Below are positions 1 through 8,525 of a DNA stretch of 20,723 nt, piece by piece. The position numbers and the translations under genes are program-made. Numbering within the stretch: the first letter of the stretch is position 1; every line of letters begins with the position of its first letter. The notes beneath the pieces are model-generated. The model had not been told where the DNA came from, made no database searches, and was given only the letters and a program-made list of their open reading frames with translations. The DNA comes from Larix sibirica (lineage: Eukaryota; Streptophyta; Pinopsida; Pinales; Pinaceae), in the NCBI GenBank assembly GCA_004151065.3, contig NWUY0300009138.1:53849-74571 (forward strand). The letters run 5' to 3'.

Positions 1-262
1 TACGCCACAGTCTGATTGGATCTTTGTATACAGCCCAACCCAAGCTCCAGTTAAAATTCTCATCATATATGCTCTTCGTAAGATAGATACTATCCGTGTT
101 TGCAACTGTTGCATCCCCTTCAAGATCAATATCGTCCAGATTGCTCTGATTAAAATGGGAGAAGTCGAAATGCATGTCTGCTTGTGCAAGAAAAAGGAAA
201 GAGATTGTAACAATGAGAATCAATAATTTAAGTTTTGTGATTCTCTCCTTGGCCTCGGCCAT
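1..262 (-). CDS. L-type lectin domain protein, N-terminal part (gene runs off left edge)
   Basis: The minus strand is open from an ATG at 262-260 to the window edge, 87 codons plus one base. Residues 1-28 form a signal peptide: a charged MAEAKERITK start, a hydrophobic core LLILIVTISFLFLA, and likely cleavage after AQA. The mature part begins with FDF at 32-34, then LEGDA at 47-51, and ends with PIRLW at 82-86. This order is the first part of the legume-lectin beta-sandwich, which binds sugars outside the cell. In plants the domain occurs as free lectin or as the ectodomain of L-type lectin receptor kinases; the kinase part, if any, would lie outside the window. I chose this ATG because it directly precedes the signal peptide. 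No frame break is seen. I see no convincing TATA box in the 150 bp upstream. A broken lectin copy lies upstream on the same strand. Confidence 0.82.
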   Translation of the reverse strand, partial: MAEAKERITKLKLLILIVTISFLFLAQADMHFDFSHFNQSNLDDIDLEGDATVANTDSIYLTKSIYDENFNWSLGWAVYKDPIRLWR

Positions 263-398
263 AGGCTATGCAGCAGTGGCTTTCAAAAACTTACGCTGCC
301 TTGCTTAGCTTAGCTTTAACGGAAAGAAAAAAAATGTTCACTATGATCATACATTTACAGGGTTGCTTTGCTTTTTTAACAGCAAGTTTCACTATAAT

Positions 399-790
399 CT
401 AGATTCAAGATGGATCTATGTTTGTATATAATCAAATAAATAATATTAAAACTTCAATATATCTAGGTTCAAGATGGATCTATGCTTGTATATAATCAAA
501 TAAATAATATTAAAACTTCAATATATCGACTTGAAAAAGACTCAATACTAAGTAGAATTAAGAACAAAGTTAGTTTAATATCTACCTTTTTAATAATAGT
601 TGAAAAATACTTTTGAACTACAAGTCTCAGAACAATCCTGGTTCAAAATGAATCTATACTTGTATTATATAATCAAATAAATGATATTAAAACTTTAATA
701 TATAGACTTGAAAAAGACCTAATTTACTAAATAGAATTAAAAACAAAGTTAGTTTATTACCTACTTTCTTAATAATAATTGAAAAATAAA
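399..790. repeat. AT-rich tandem repeat upstream of the lectin gene (64-bp pair plus 175-bp pair)
   Basis: Two 64-bp copies start at 399 and 463 and differ at only a couple of bases (starts CTAGATTCAAG and CTAGGTTCAAG). The second copy opens a longer unit of about 150 bp (463-610) that recurs at 638-790, period 175, more diverged; shared words include ATCAAATAAAT, GACTTGAAAAAGA and ACAAAGTTAGTTTA. The near identity of the first pair points to a recent duplication and the looser pair to an older one. The array lies 140 bp upstream of the lectin start codon. The function is unknown, and it may be plain intergenic slippage. Confidence 0.8.
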
Positions 791-921
791 AATAATGATA
801 AAATTAAACTAAAAATAAATGATAATATATAATAAAATGTTTGATTTTTATGAAAAGTTGAAAAATAAAAGTAATACTAAGATCAGCTAAAAATAAATAG
901 TGACACATAATAAAAATGTTT
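779..921. repeat. Diverged direct repeat, period 79 bp
   Basis: The stretch starting TTGAAAAATAAA at 779 and ending AAAATGTTT at 842 recurs at 858-921 with the same start, a shared CTAAAAATAAAT core and the same end. It abuts the previous array. From 922 to 1317 the DNA is very AT-rich with T and A runs, and I see no gene in it. Confidence 0.6.
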
Positions 922-1142
922 TAATGGTATTATTATAACACATATATACTATATTTTATAGAAAATTAGGTGAAATTAGATGTTTTTTTAACTATATTTT
1001 TTATATTTTTGTATAATTTTTATAATAAAATTTATTTTAACTTTTCATTCCCTATCTTTACTTAGGATATTTGTCTTTTATTTATATGGGTTTTGTTTTA
1101 AGATATAGAGATATGATATTTAATGTATGTCTTTATAATAAA

Positions 1143-1178
1143 GATATTGGTTTTGATTTTGATATTGGTTTTGATTTT
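1143..1178 (+). repeat. 18-bp perfect tandem duplication
   Basis: GATATTGGTTTTGATTTT occurs twice head to tail at 1143-1160 and 1161-1178. It is a simple slippage-type duplication in AT-rich intergenic DNA. Confidence 0.9.
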
Positions 1179-1317
1179 AAGATATAAAGATTAAGACATT
1201 CTTGATTCACCTAAATTTTTATAACTAAATGTAAATTCAAAATCTTTTTTTTAGAAAAAAAACGTACTATTGCTATTCCTTGAATCAAATAGTACAAAGA
1301 TATTCACCGTTTCATAG

Positions 1318-1423
1318 TTTCAAAACTTTACAAAATATAACTAAAGCTCACAGGCTTTTACAAAATAACANTTCAAGACTTTACAAAACATAACTAAAGC
1401 TCACGCTTTTACAAAATAGCGAA
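1318..1423 (+). repeat. 53-bp direct repeat meeting at an undetermined base (N at 1371)
   Basis: The copy at 1318-1370 and the copy at 1371-1423 share CTTTACAAAA, ATAACTAAAGCTCAC and GCTTTTACAAAATA. They differ by a 2-bp indel and a few substitutions. The second copy begins exactly at the N. Either this is a real tandem duplication with one uncalled base, or it marks a join between overlapping contig ends. Confidence 0.75.
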
Positions 1424-1452
1424 AAACCAGAAACAGTTATATACTTTTACTT

Positions 1453-1704
1453 CTATCCATCAAAATGTGGATGTTCATCCTCAAAGATCCCCAAAAAATA
1501 AAGGGCACCCTTTTCCAGAACATTAAGTTCATGCCATTCTTCCCAAATGAAATATCCTACGTCTCCATAGAAAGCTTGTTTTGAGAGCTTATTTGCCAAA
1601 TCATTATGCTCCCTGTATATATGCTCAAATGTAATTGGCTTACATTTGTCAATTTCTACCATAATCAATGTCGAAGAGATAACACCTTCAATCTGTAAAT
1701 TCAA
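1453..1704 (-). pseudogene. RNase H-like fragment of a retroelement (C-terminal part)
   Basis: An open frame of about 80 residues on the minus strand contains FEHIYREHNDLANKLSKQAF followed by an aromatic EEWHEL stretch. The pattern HIYREHN, then A-x-x-LSK-x-A, is the C-terminal end of the RNase H domain found in plant non-LTR retroelements and RNase H-like host proteins. The upstream catalytic part (Asp-Glu-Asp) is absent. The frame has no ATG at its beginning; its left limit coincides with a good splice-acceptor sequence (AATTTACAG before 1692). It is therefore either a transposon scrap or a final exon. No neighbouring element of the same type is seen. Confidence 0.55.
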
Positions 1705-1755
1705 AATCTACATAGACATCCATGATCCAAAATTTTATTTCTATTATAATATTCA

Positions 1756-1889
1756 TTTTAAGTATATAAACATGAAATTATAAAAATTTAACAGGATCAT
1801 ATCACTATCATATATTTTATATTTTTAAGTATGTAAACATGAAATTATAAAAATTTAACCGGATCATATCACTATCATATCACACCTTT
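1756..1889. repeat. 67-bp tandem duplication
   Basis: Copies start at 1756 and 1823 with TTTTAAGTATRTAAACATG. They share GAAATTATAAAAATTTAAC and GGATCATATCACTATCATAT. Only a few positions differ, so the duplication is fairly recent. DNA from 1890 to 2000 is AT-rich and shows no gene. Confidence 0.85.
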
Positions 1890-2003
1890 GGCAAATTAAA
1901 TAGAAAATAAATAATTGAAAAAGTTGTTATTATTAAAAAAATTATAAATTTAAAACTTTGAATATTTCAAAATTAAAGTAAAACCAATTCGATTACAGTA
2001 TTA

Positions 2004-2590
2004 CCTGCCACAACTATCATTGGCGGCCAGAAACACATGGAGTGTCTTCTCTATGCCATTAGGGTCACTCATGCATCCCACGTTATATTACCAATAGGAC
2101 GTTGATCAACGAATAGGTCTTCATGGAAATAATATTGGTGGCATCAAGCATAATGATTATCTTGATCACGAGTATTGGTGGTATGGTACTCATCTGGTTT
2201 GGCATTGTATTTTTGTTTTGAATGTATCAAACGAGTAGAATTCTTGTCGTTGTTGGTCTCATTGAAAATCCCAAGACACATTCCCGAACCATTCCCTTGT
2301 GATGCATAGGAAACTTGCACCATGAAGAAGAAAGCAAGGTCGTCTAGGTAGGTTGTATTCAAATTAGATGGTGGGTGTAAGGCCCTCGAGATTATGCACC
2401 TCATTGCATAATCACCTTGGTGATCACTTGCTGATACAAATAGACGGAAGGGGAGCTTAATGGCTAGATGAGTAAGTTTTGGGTTCTTTGGCCCATTAAC
2501 AAGGAACACTCTTACATGATGGACACCCTCAGGCATGATGGCAAGGTGCACCTCAGATAGTGGTGCTAGCTTACTAGTTGGATAGACCAA
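2004..2590 (-). pseudogene. L-type lectin pseudogene (second lectin copy)
   Basis: The minus strand between about 2440 and 2144 reads SRALHPP, then LDDLAFFF, then LGIFNETNN. These match in order the RALY-P-x, DGLAFF and LG-x-FN-x-T-N blocks of legume-type lectins. After a stop at about 2144 the similarity goes on in other frames: a stretch with SMKTYS, then DPNGIEKTLHVFLAAN near 2060-2010, which resembles the late W-(I/V)-x-Y-x-x-x-x-K-x-L-x-V-x-L block. Frameshifts and stops therefore break the domain. The Asp/Asn metal-site region is scrambled. The first ~50 codons (2590-2440) have no clear lectin pattern. It lies upstream of the lectin gene at 1-262 and on the same strand, so a decayed tandem duplicate is likely. 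It is about half a lectin domain long. Confidence 0.6.
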
Positions 2591-2826
2591 GAGAAGCTTT
2601 TAGGGAACTTGGAGAGGTAATTTTATACATATGTATGCATGATGCATGATGAATGAAATGGAAAGAAGAATCGATTGAATTATAAGTGACTTGGGCACAC
2701 TTGGATGGATGGACATTGGCTAGGTGGACTAAGTGGGTGCACTTGGTTGGATGCAGGTTAGCTAGAGGCACTTGGACACACTTTAGAAGGATGAATGTTG
2801 CTTTCATGCACTTGTTTGGAATACCT
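2591..2826. other. Left flank of the insertion, probably the start of an older LTR
   Basis: This stretch carries repeated TGCACTTGG-like words (TGGGTGCACTTGG at 2734-2746, TAGAGGCACTTGG, CATGCACTTG). The same words occur just after the inserted element (TGGGTGCACTTGGG at 14663) and around 15030-15055. Removing the insertion would join this flank to 14655 onward. I infer that it is the left part of the U3 of the older LTR; its exact start is not visible. No credible gene is present. Confidence 0.45.
2822..2826 (+). repeat. Target site duplication, left copy (TACCT)
   Basis: TACCT directly precedes the TGAT start of the left LTR. CACCT at 14655-14659 directly follows the CCACCA end of the right LTR. 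Four of five bases match and the difference is a T/C transition, as expected for an old insertion. Five-base duplications are normal for Ty3/gypsy integrases. Confidence 0.7.
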
Positions 2827-4181
2827 TGATGAGATTAATTTTTGGTAGGTAATTAGCCCAATTTACACCTTCTCAAAAGCCCAATGGGGAAGCATGAGGT
2901 TTAGGATGAGTACCATATGAACAAACTTAGTGACAAATATCCTTAGAGATTTGTCATGCATGTTTAATGAGTATAGTGATAGAGATTAAGTGTTGTCCCT
3001 ATTCTTGATTGGCTTTCTTTGATTTTCAGTTAAATTGATCTAACTCATTCATACTAGAAGTTATGAACTAATGCAGGAGAGAAGGAAGAGTCAAACAACA
3101 GAGACCACCAATCAAAAAGTGTTGGCGTGGAATGTTAAGTGATCTATCTGGTCTCATCAATCTAAGGAGGTCCCCATGCATAGCTAAACTCTAAGTGCAA
3201 GTCCAAGACAATGAGTGATCACCTGAATTTTAGGATCGTGATTTTAGTTGATTGCTCCTCGATTAGAGGGGCGAGAATCACCATGCATTTTTTTTATTTC
3301 TTTTTGTATAAATAAATTCCCATGGGCACAACCAAAGGGTAGACAATCATTTCTATTTTGGATTATAGAGTACTCGCAACATTACTTTGGTACACAATTT
3401 TTATTTATGAAACCTTGTATTTGATTAATGGAAAAGAAGCATTTATCCTATATTTTGAGCAACTAGATTTTTTGTTAGGTTCCTATAACCATCTCGGGGA
3501 GCCCCCCCTCAAGGCGATACATGGAACTTATTATTATTCATCTATTTGCATTGAGTAGATTTAGTCTATAGTGTAGTTTCCTTGTGCATTTTTCTTGCTC
3601 TATTTTTCCTATAGTTTCCTGTAATGTTCCTGTAGTTTTCTAGTTACAATGTTTTCTCATACAGTTTTAGCATTTATTTCCTTTCCTTTCAACAACATTT
3701 GATTCTAGTTATTTCAGTTCCTGCAATTTATGTTTAGCATGATTTAATTATGTTTTATGCTCAGACAGAGCTTAGTTGATCCATATAGTACTTGGCTCGT
3801 TTTATGAATATGAAAATCAAAAGTACTTCTTTAATATAAATTTTGAAAGTGTTTATATAGTGACTAGCCAACTATAACCCTCTAGCTCTATAGCTTGAGG
3901 GTGACAATGAGCATCACTAGCCTAGGGAAGAATAGTATTATGTATGAAAGGATTGGATCTAAAACACTTTGTTTTTAAGCAAGTCATTCTTTTTGCAGAA
4001 TAGGAATTATTTCTCAGTTAAGTTATTGCTTTGCTCTTGCTATTCCTCAAATAGTTAGTTTTTCTTATAAGTTGCATACACTTTGCACAATACCTCTAAA
4101 GTTTGTGTGTTCCTCGGGTTGATAACTTAAAGTTAAAAGTCATGATTCCAACATTTGTTTTGTATAATATGTGACCCACCA
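2827..4181 (+). repeat. 5' LTR (1355 bp)
   Basis: It begins TGATGAGATTAATTTTTGG and ends CCCACCA, matching the copy at 13296-14654 along its whole length. Both have the TG...CA ends typical of LTRs. The U3/R boundary is suggested by a TATA box at 3307-3314. Small ORFs inside it (for example 3358-3558) are not genes. Old transitions and short indels separate it from the right copy. Confidence 0.93.
3307..3314 (+). promoter_or_regulatory. TATA box of the 5' LTR
   Basis: TATAAATA follows a T-rich run and is kept in the right LTR at 13779-13786, although the neighbouring bases differ. It is the best candidate for the RNA polymerase II promoter of the element, about 480 bp into the LTR. Confidence 0.6.
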
Positions 4182-4186
4182 CTTTT

Positions 4187-4203
4187 TGGCGTCATTGTTG
4201 GGG
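4187..4203 (+). promoter_or_regulatory. Primer binding site, tRNA-Asp type
   Basis: The 17 bases TGGCGTCATTGTTGGGG lie 5 bp after the LTR end. They match the complement of the 3' end of plant tRNA-Asp (TGGCGCCGTTGCCGGGG) at 13 of 17 positions. All four differences are transitions (C to T or G to A), as produced by methyl-cytosine decay. This site would prime minus-strand DNA synthesis. tRNA-Asp priming is characteristic of Athila-type elements. Confidence 0.8.
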
Positions 4204-4254
4204 AGGTGTTAAACCTATAAGAGAAAAAATCAATTTCAAACATATTTCTTTATC

Positions 4255-5840
4255 ATGCATGCCTCAACTGAAGAATGAATTCGGTCGCTTTCTACCCTAC
4301 AAGTCTATTATGAGCAAAGATGACTAAGTGTAAGAGATTTTGTAAACCTTGAGCTCGAATTTACTGAAGATCCCTTGTTTAACCCTCTAGCATACTTTGA
4401 AAATCCAACTTCCAGCAAAAAAAAGTGATTCAGAAGACTATTTCTTTAACAATCCCATGGAAGAAGAACAAGTAGAGGTCTTTGAGTTTCCCATCAGAGG
4501 ATCCAATGAGTATGCTAGGATGAAAAATATCAACCCTTCTTCTCTCCCCATTTTTCATGGTTTAACCTTAGAAGATCGAGATACTTTCCTATTTCAGTTT
4601 GAAGTAGTTTGTGGGACTTACGACTATTCCTTATATGCTCAAAAGCTTAAACTCTTCCCTTTTACCCTGAAATATTTAACTTTGAGATGGTTTATGACTT
4701 TAGAAGGAAATAATATTGAATCGTGGGAACATATGGATCAAAATTTCATAGAAAAGTACAGGTATTATTGAAAATCCAAGGACGCCGGAGATGAAATTTT
4801 TAGGATTCAGTAGGGGCAGAGCGAGTCCTTAGAAGACTATGAACATAGATTTCATCTAAGCTATAAAAGATCCCATAACTAAAGATTAGATGAAGTATCA
4901 CTGAAGTTGGTAATCCTTTGAGGAGTAGGAGAAGAGTTGATGGATACCTTAAATATCCTAGCTAATGGTGATGTATTTCAATTAGAGTATGATGAGATCA
5001 AACTAGATTTTAAAAACTATTCTAGATCTATTAATAAAAATGGAAGAAATGGTAAGTGTACTATTATTTAGACATCCAAACCAACAACAACCTCAAACCT
5101 CACCAAATATAAATTAGTGAATTTACCCAATGATATGAAGACGCATATCCTTCAATCTCTTGTCAAGTAGTTGGGCTCCATGCAAATCAAAAGGAAACAA
5201 GATGAAGTTGCACAAGCTTTGGCCATTTTTTTCCTTAAATGCTGAAATGCACATGGAAAGAACCAATGCCCACTAAACTCATTAGATATTTGTGGAAAAT
5301 CATGTGAATGATAATTTTCCATCACTACCTACATACAAAGTAGTAATCCAAGATTAGGGGTCAAGAGATCATACAAAAACATTTTTTTTATTAATCAAAG
5401 GAGGCCTAGCTTTCCCAGATCATTCCAAGCTAATAACTAGCCCTATTTTCCTACATATGGAAATCCATTTGAGTAACCTAACTGGGATCATATGGATCAA
5501 CCACCATGGCCAAATCAAATGCAAATTTCCATGGAAAAATGCTCAAAATCAATATGCGCAGACTCATACTCATCGTGAGTATCCTCAAAATCAACGTTAC
5601 CCTCAGTATCCTGAGGGCCAAAATATCCATTTTCACCCTACGCAGCCATTTCAAAAATAGTTCCTCTCATCATCCAATCAAATACCTCATCAATCCCAAG
5701 TTGCCTTACCTTGATGCCACCACCTAATCCTCCTCAACAAACACCAAAGAAACCTCAGATGCCTTCCCATCCTGCACTGAATCCTAATAACAATAGACAT
5801 GTCCAACCTTTCTACAATAATGAACTAGCTAATTTTCATA
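4255..5840 (+). pseudogene. gag: gag (decayed)
   Basis: Gag would form the virus-like particle. The likely start is ATG at 4255, 52 bp after the primer site. The frame reads through stops at 4276 and near 4318 to FTEDPLFNPLAYFENP, then shifts near 4420. The retrotransposon gag core follows: LPIFHGLTLEDRDTFLFQFE, then KLKLFPFTLK, LRWFM and W-x-x-M-x-x-x-FIEKY (to 4768). After a TGA at 4769 the same frame goes on with stops: SLEDYEHRFHLSYKR, then a LANGD block, to about 5060. A possible remnant of the CCHC knuckle is HGKNQCPL near 5250. A Gln/Pro/Tyr-rich tail (5450-5660, with QPPWPNQMQ and YPQNQRYPQY) comes before pol. At least two frameshifts and more than six stops are present. Confidence 0.8.
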
Positions 5841-5854
5841 CCTAATCCCTATAT

Positions 5855-7092
5855 GTGGTAGACCTCAATCAATTAAACCTACGTTCTAGAAGAGTAGTAG
5901 ACAATCCTCCACCTCCTACCATCACCAAGCAATTACAAGATCAGATTGAACTTCAAGATATTCTTAACACTCAAACAATAGAAAAGGATGTTATTGATAA
6001 TAGCCCACAACACCAGATTTTACAAACACTATCATTTTTGAAAGATTGGAAACAAAGAAGGTTGATAACTCAAAAAATGTTATTTTGGAGGAACTAAAAA
6101 AACTATGTATAAATATTCCACTCCTACAATCCATCAAGGAAGTGCTTATATGCAATAAATTAATCAAGGAAACGTGTATTAAAAAGATAGGGAGAAAGAA
6201 AAGAGACCCTCCCACAATAAATGTCATCATACAACTTGTAGATATGATGTTGGGAAAAGTCATCAACCCTAAATACTTAGATCCAGGAATCCCAGTAGTG
6301 AATGTACACATTTATCATACTCATATACCAAACACTTTCATAGGCCTACAAGAAAGAATTAATGTGATGACTAAGGACACAATGGAAACATTGAACTTAA
6401 GTTCATTACTAAGGCATACATCAATTGTTCTACAGTTGGAATATACTTCAACTGTGTTCCTAGAAGGATCCCTAGAAGATTATATCATTGTAACAATAGA
6501 CTCATGGGAATGGCTTATATATTTTATTGTCTTGCAAGTGAAAACCAATATTAGTGGATATCCTCTTATTCTAGGCAAGCCTTAGATGGAAACAATTGAT
6601 GTATACATTCATTGTATAATAAGGGATATGACCATCACCAGTGGCATGTCCAATAAGAAGATAACGATATATCCAGCTATCAAGCCATTCATTGACATAG
6701 AGGATCCTATATGGCTAGAAGAAGATAACAATTTCAATCATACCATTCACTTAGTTCTAAGCATAGATGTAGCCCTTGCAGTTAGAAATCTTGATGAAGA
6801 TACAATTCTATCTAATTTTATGCAGAACATCTACCCTAATACCGAATTTATTAAAGATATTTTTATAGAAGGAGAAGAAGAAATGATTGGAGCCACAAGA
6901 GATACAAAATATATTTGGATTAAAAGGGTGTTTTGTCTTGAGCAACAACTATCTACTATCAAGGTGATCAAGATTTTCCTAGGAAAAACTTTAAAAATCA
7001 AGAAAAATATACAACCTGATCAAGAAAAACATCTGATAAGAGTCCTCACCAAACATAGTGCAACGTTTTCTTGGAATTACANCCAGGCCTGA
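5855..7092 (+). pseudogene. pol: pol start: aspartic protease region and linker to RT (decayed)
   Basis: The region opens with LNLRSRRVV (about 5870), a common start of the pol part in these elements. One frameshift near 6050-6090 leads to a frame open to 7080 except for a TAG at 6583. It contains LGKVINPKYLDPG, then the protease active-site region. Where the family has D-(T/L)-G-A followed by INVM, this copy reads G-L-Q-E-R-INVM (about 6341-6367), so the catalytic Asp is lost. A later GYPLILGKP block and WLEEDNNFN lead toward RT. Protease would cut the Gag-Pol polyprotein. The frame ends in an exact 49-bp duplication with an N (7033-7137). Confidence 0.75.
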
Positions 7093-7137
7093 TAAGAGTC
7101 CTCACCAAACATAGTGCAACGTTTTCTTGGAATTACA
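7033..7137 (+). repeat. Exact 49-bp direct repeat around an N
   Basis: Positions 7033-7081 and 7089-7137 are identical over 49 bases (start CTGATAAGAGTCCTCACC, end TTGGAATTACA), separated by NCCAGGC with the N at 7082. Identity this high in an element whose LTRs differ by over 10% suggests an assembly join or a very recent event rather than an old duplication. Confidence 0.9.
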
Positions 7138-7220
7138 TAAACATGAAATGGGCACCTCTAGATATTTGAAAGCACCAAATTTACACCAATAAAGATGATG
7201 CACATATCAGACAACCTTAA

Positions 7221-7893
7221 AGAAGGATCGATCCATCCTTTAAATATATTTTCAAACATGAATTAAAAAAATCGTTGGATGGTGGTTTTATCTACCCCAT
7301 CCTTGACAGTGAATGGGTGTATCCCTTTGTCATAGTCCCAAATAAAGTAGTCAAGTGGAGAATCAGCGTTGACTATAGATAGATCAATAAAGAAACTAAA
7401 AAAATCATTTTCCACTGCCCTTTATTGATCAAGTATTGGATACTTTATTTGGGAAAAAATTCTTCCCTTTTCTAGATGGTTTTAGTGGGTACAATCAAAG
7501 CCAAATTCACCCAGAAGATCAAGATAAAACAACTTTTACTTGCCCCTAGGGTAATTTTTTGGACATAGTTCTTCCATTTGTCTTATGCAATGGCCTTCCA
7601 ACATTTTAGAGAGTTGTTTTGAGCATTTTTGCATATTTTGTACATGACAACATGGAAATCCACATGGGTGACTTCACATTTTATGGTGAGATCTTCCAAT
7701 ATGATTTATATAACTTAGATGTTGTCTTAAAAAACTGCATAGAGATGAGTTTCTATTTAAGTAATGAAAAATGTGAAATTCTCATGAATTAAGGAATAAT
7801 CTTAGGGAACCATGTGTCCTATCAAGGCATAAGAGTTGACCTATCCAAAATTGAAATCATAAAAAATCTTCCTCCACCTATGAAAAAAAGGAT
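7221..7893 (+). pseudogene. pol: Reverse transcriptase domain (decayed)
   Basis: RT would copy the element RNA into DNA. The order of blocks is clear. First come DGGFIYPILDSEWVYPF (7275-7325) and KWRISVDYR. A frameshift near 7400 follows, then FLDGFSGYNQ with the first catalytic Asp at 7475-7477. Next are QIHPEDQDKTTFTCP, VLCNGLPTF and, at the active-site dyad, MGDFTFYG (7664-7687), where the usual M-D-D has become M-G-D. SNEKCEIL and IKNLPPP close the domain. In-frame stops are TAG 7547, TAG 7607 and TAA 7790. A further frameshift in an A-run near 7885 leads into the RNase H part. The missing Asp alone would abolish activity. Confidence 0.88.
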
Positions 7894-8517
7894 GTAAGAA
7901 GCTTTCTTGGACATGCAAGCTATTACAAAAGATCTATTAAATATTTTAGTAAGATAGTTTCACCCATGTTTTCTTTTTTAACCAAGGATGTAGAGTTTGT
8001 ATGGATAGGGGAGTGCATGACAACATTTGAAGGCATCAAACAAAGGACAATGACAACTCCTGTGCCACAAAAACTTAAATGGAGCATTCCATTCCACATA
8101 CATTCAGATACCTCCAATAGAGCTATTGGAGTAGTACTTGGCCAATAAGAGAATAAAGAGCCATTTTCCATATACTACATTAGTAAAAATCTCTTTGTAG
8201 ATGAACTCAACTACATTATGACAGAAAAAGAGTTCCTAGTTGTGGTTTGCTCCATCAACAAATTCAGGCATTACATTACAGGATATCTAGTGTATGTGCA
8301 TATAGATCATTCAACCGGCATGTATTTAATGAACAAACCAAACACTAGTGGTAGAATAATTAGATGGTTGTTACTTCTACATGAATTTGACTTAGCTATT
8401 CTTGACAAGCCAGGAAAGCATAATGTTGCAGAATTTTTGTCTAGACTAACCCATATTGTCAATAAGGAATTGGTTGATGTTTTTTTCCAAATGAGCACCT
8501 TTTTGTTATATCAGTAA
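7889..8517 (+). pseudogene. pol: RNase H domain (one stop, catalytic residues kept)
   Basis: RNase H removes the RNA strand during reverse transcription. The frame starts KDVRSFLGHASYY (connection region), continues SPMFSFLTKDVEFVW, and shows the RNase H core. HSDTSNRAIGVVLGQ carries the first Asp (about 8104), TEKE carries the Glu (8221-8232), and HIDHS carries the next Asp (about 8305). GKHNVAEFLSRL near 8416-8451 is the C-terminal block. The one internal stop is TAA 8146-8148. It ends at TAA 8515. Unlike protease, RT and integrase, its visible catalytic residues are intact. There is no second RNase H before integrase. Confidence 0.85.
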
Positions 8518-8525
8518 AGACCACA

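Noticed and set aside
2574-2807. 77-codon minus-strand open frame with repeated HLA-HPTKC-like words
   Set aside because: The words come from repeated TGCACTTGG-type DNA in the flank, no protein family fits, and it overlaps the lectin remnant by only a few bases.
3358-3558. 66-codon open frame in the left LTR
   Set aside because: The matching right LTR region does not keep the frame. It lies in the R/U5 part of an LTR and is not a gene.
5991-6311. 106-codon minus-strand open frame
   Set aside because: It is the shadow of the protease region on the other strand, whose plus-strand frame has clear family blocks.
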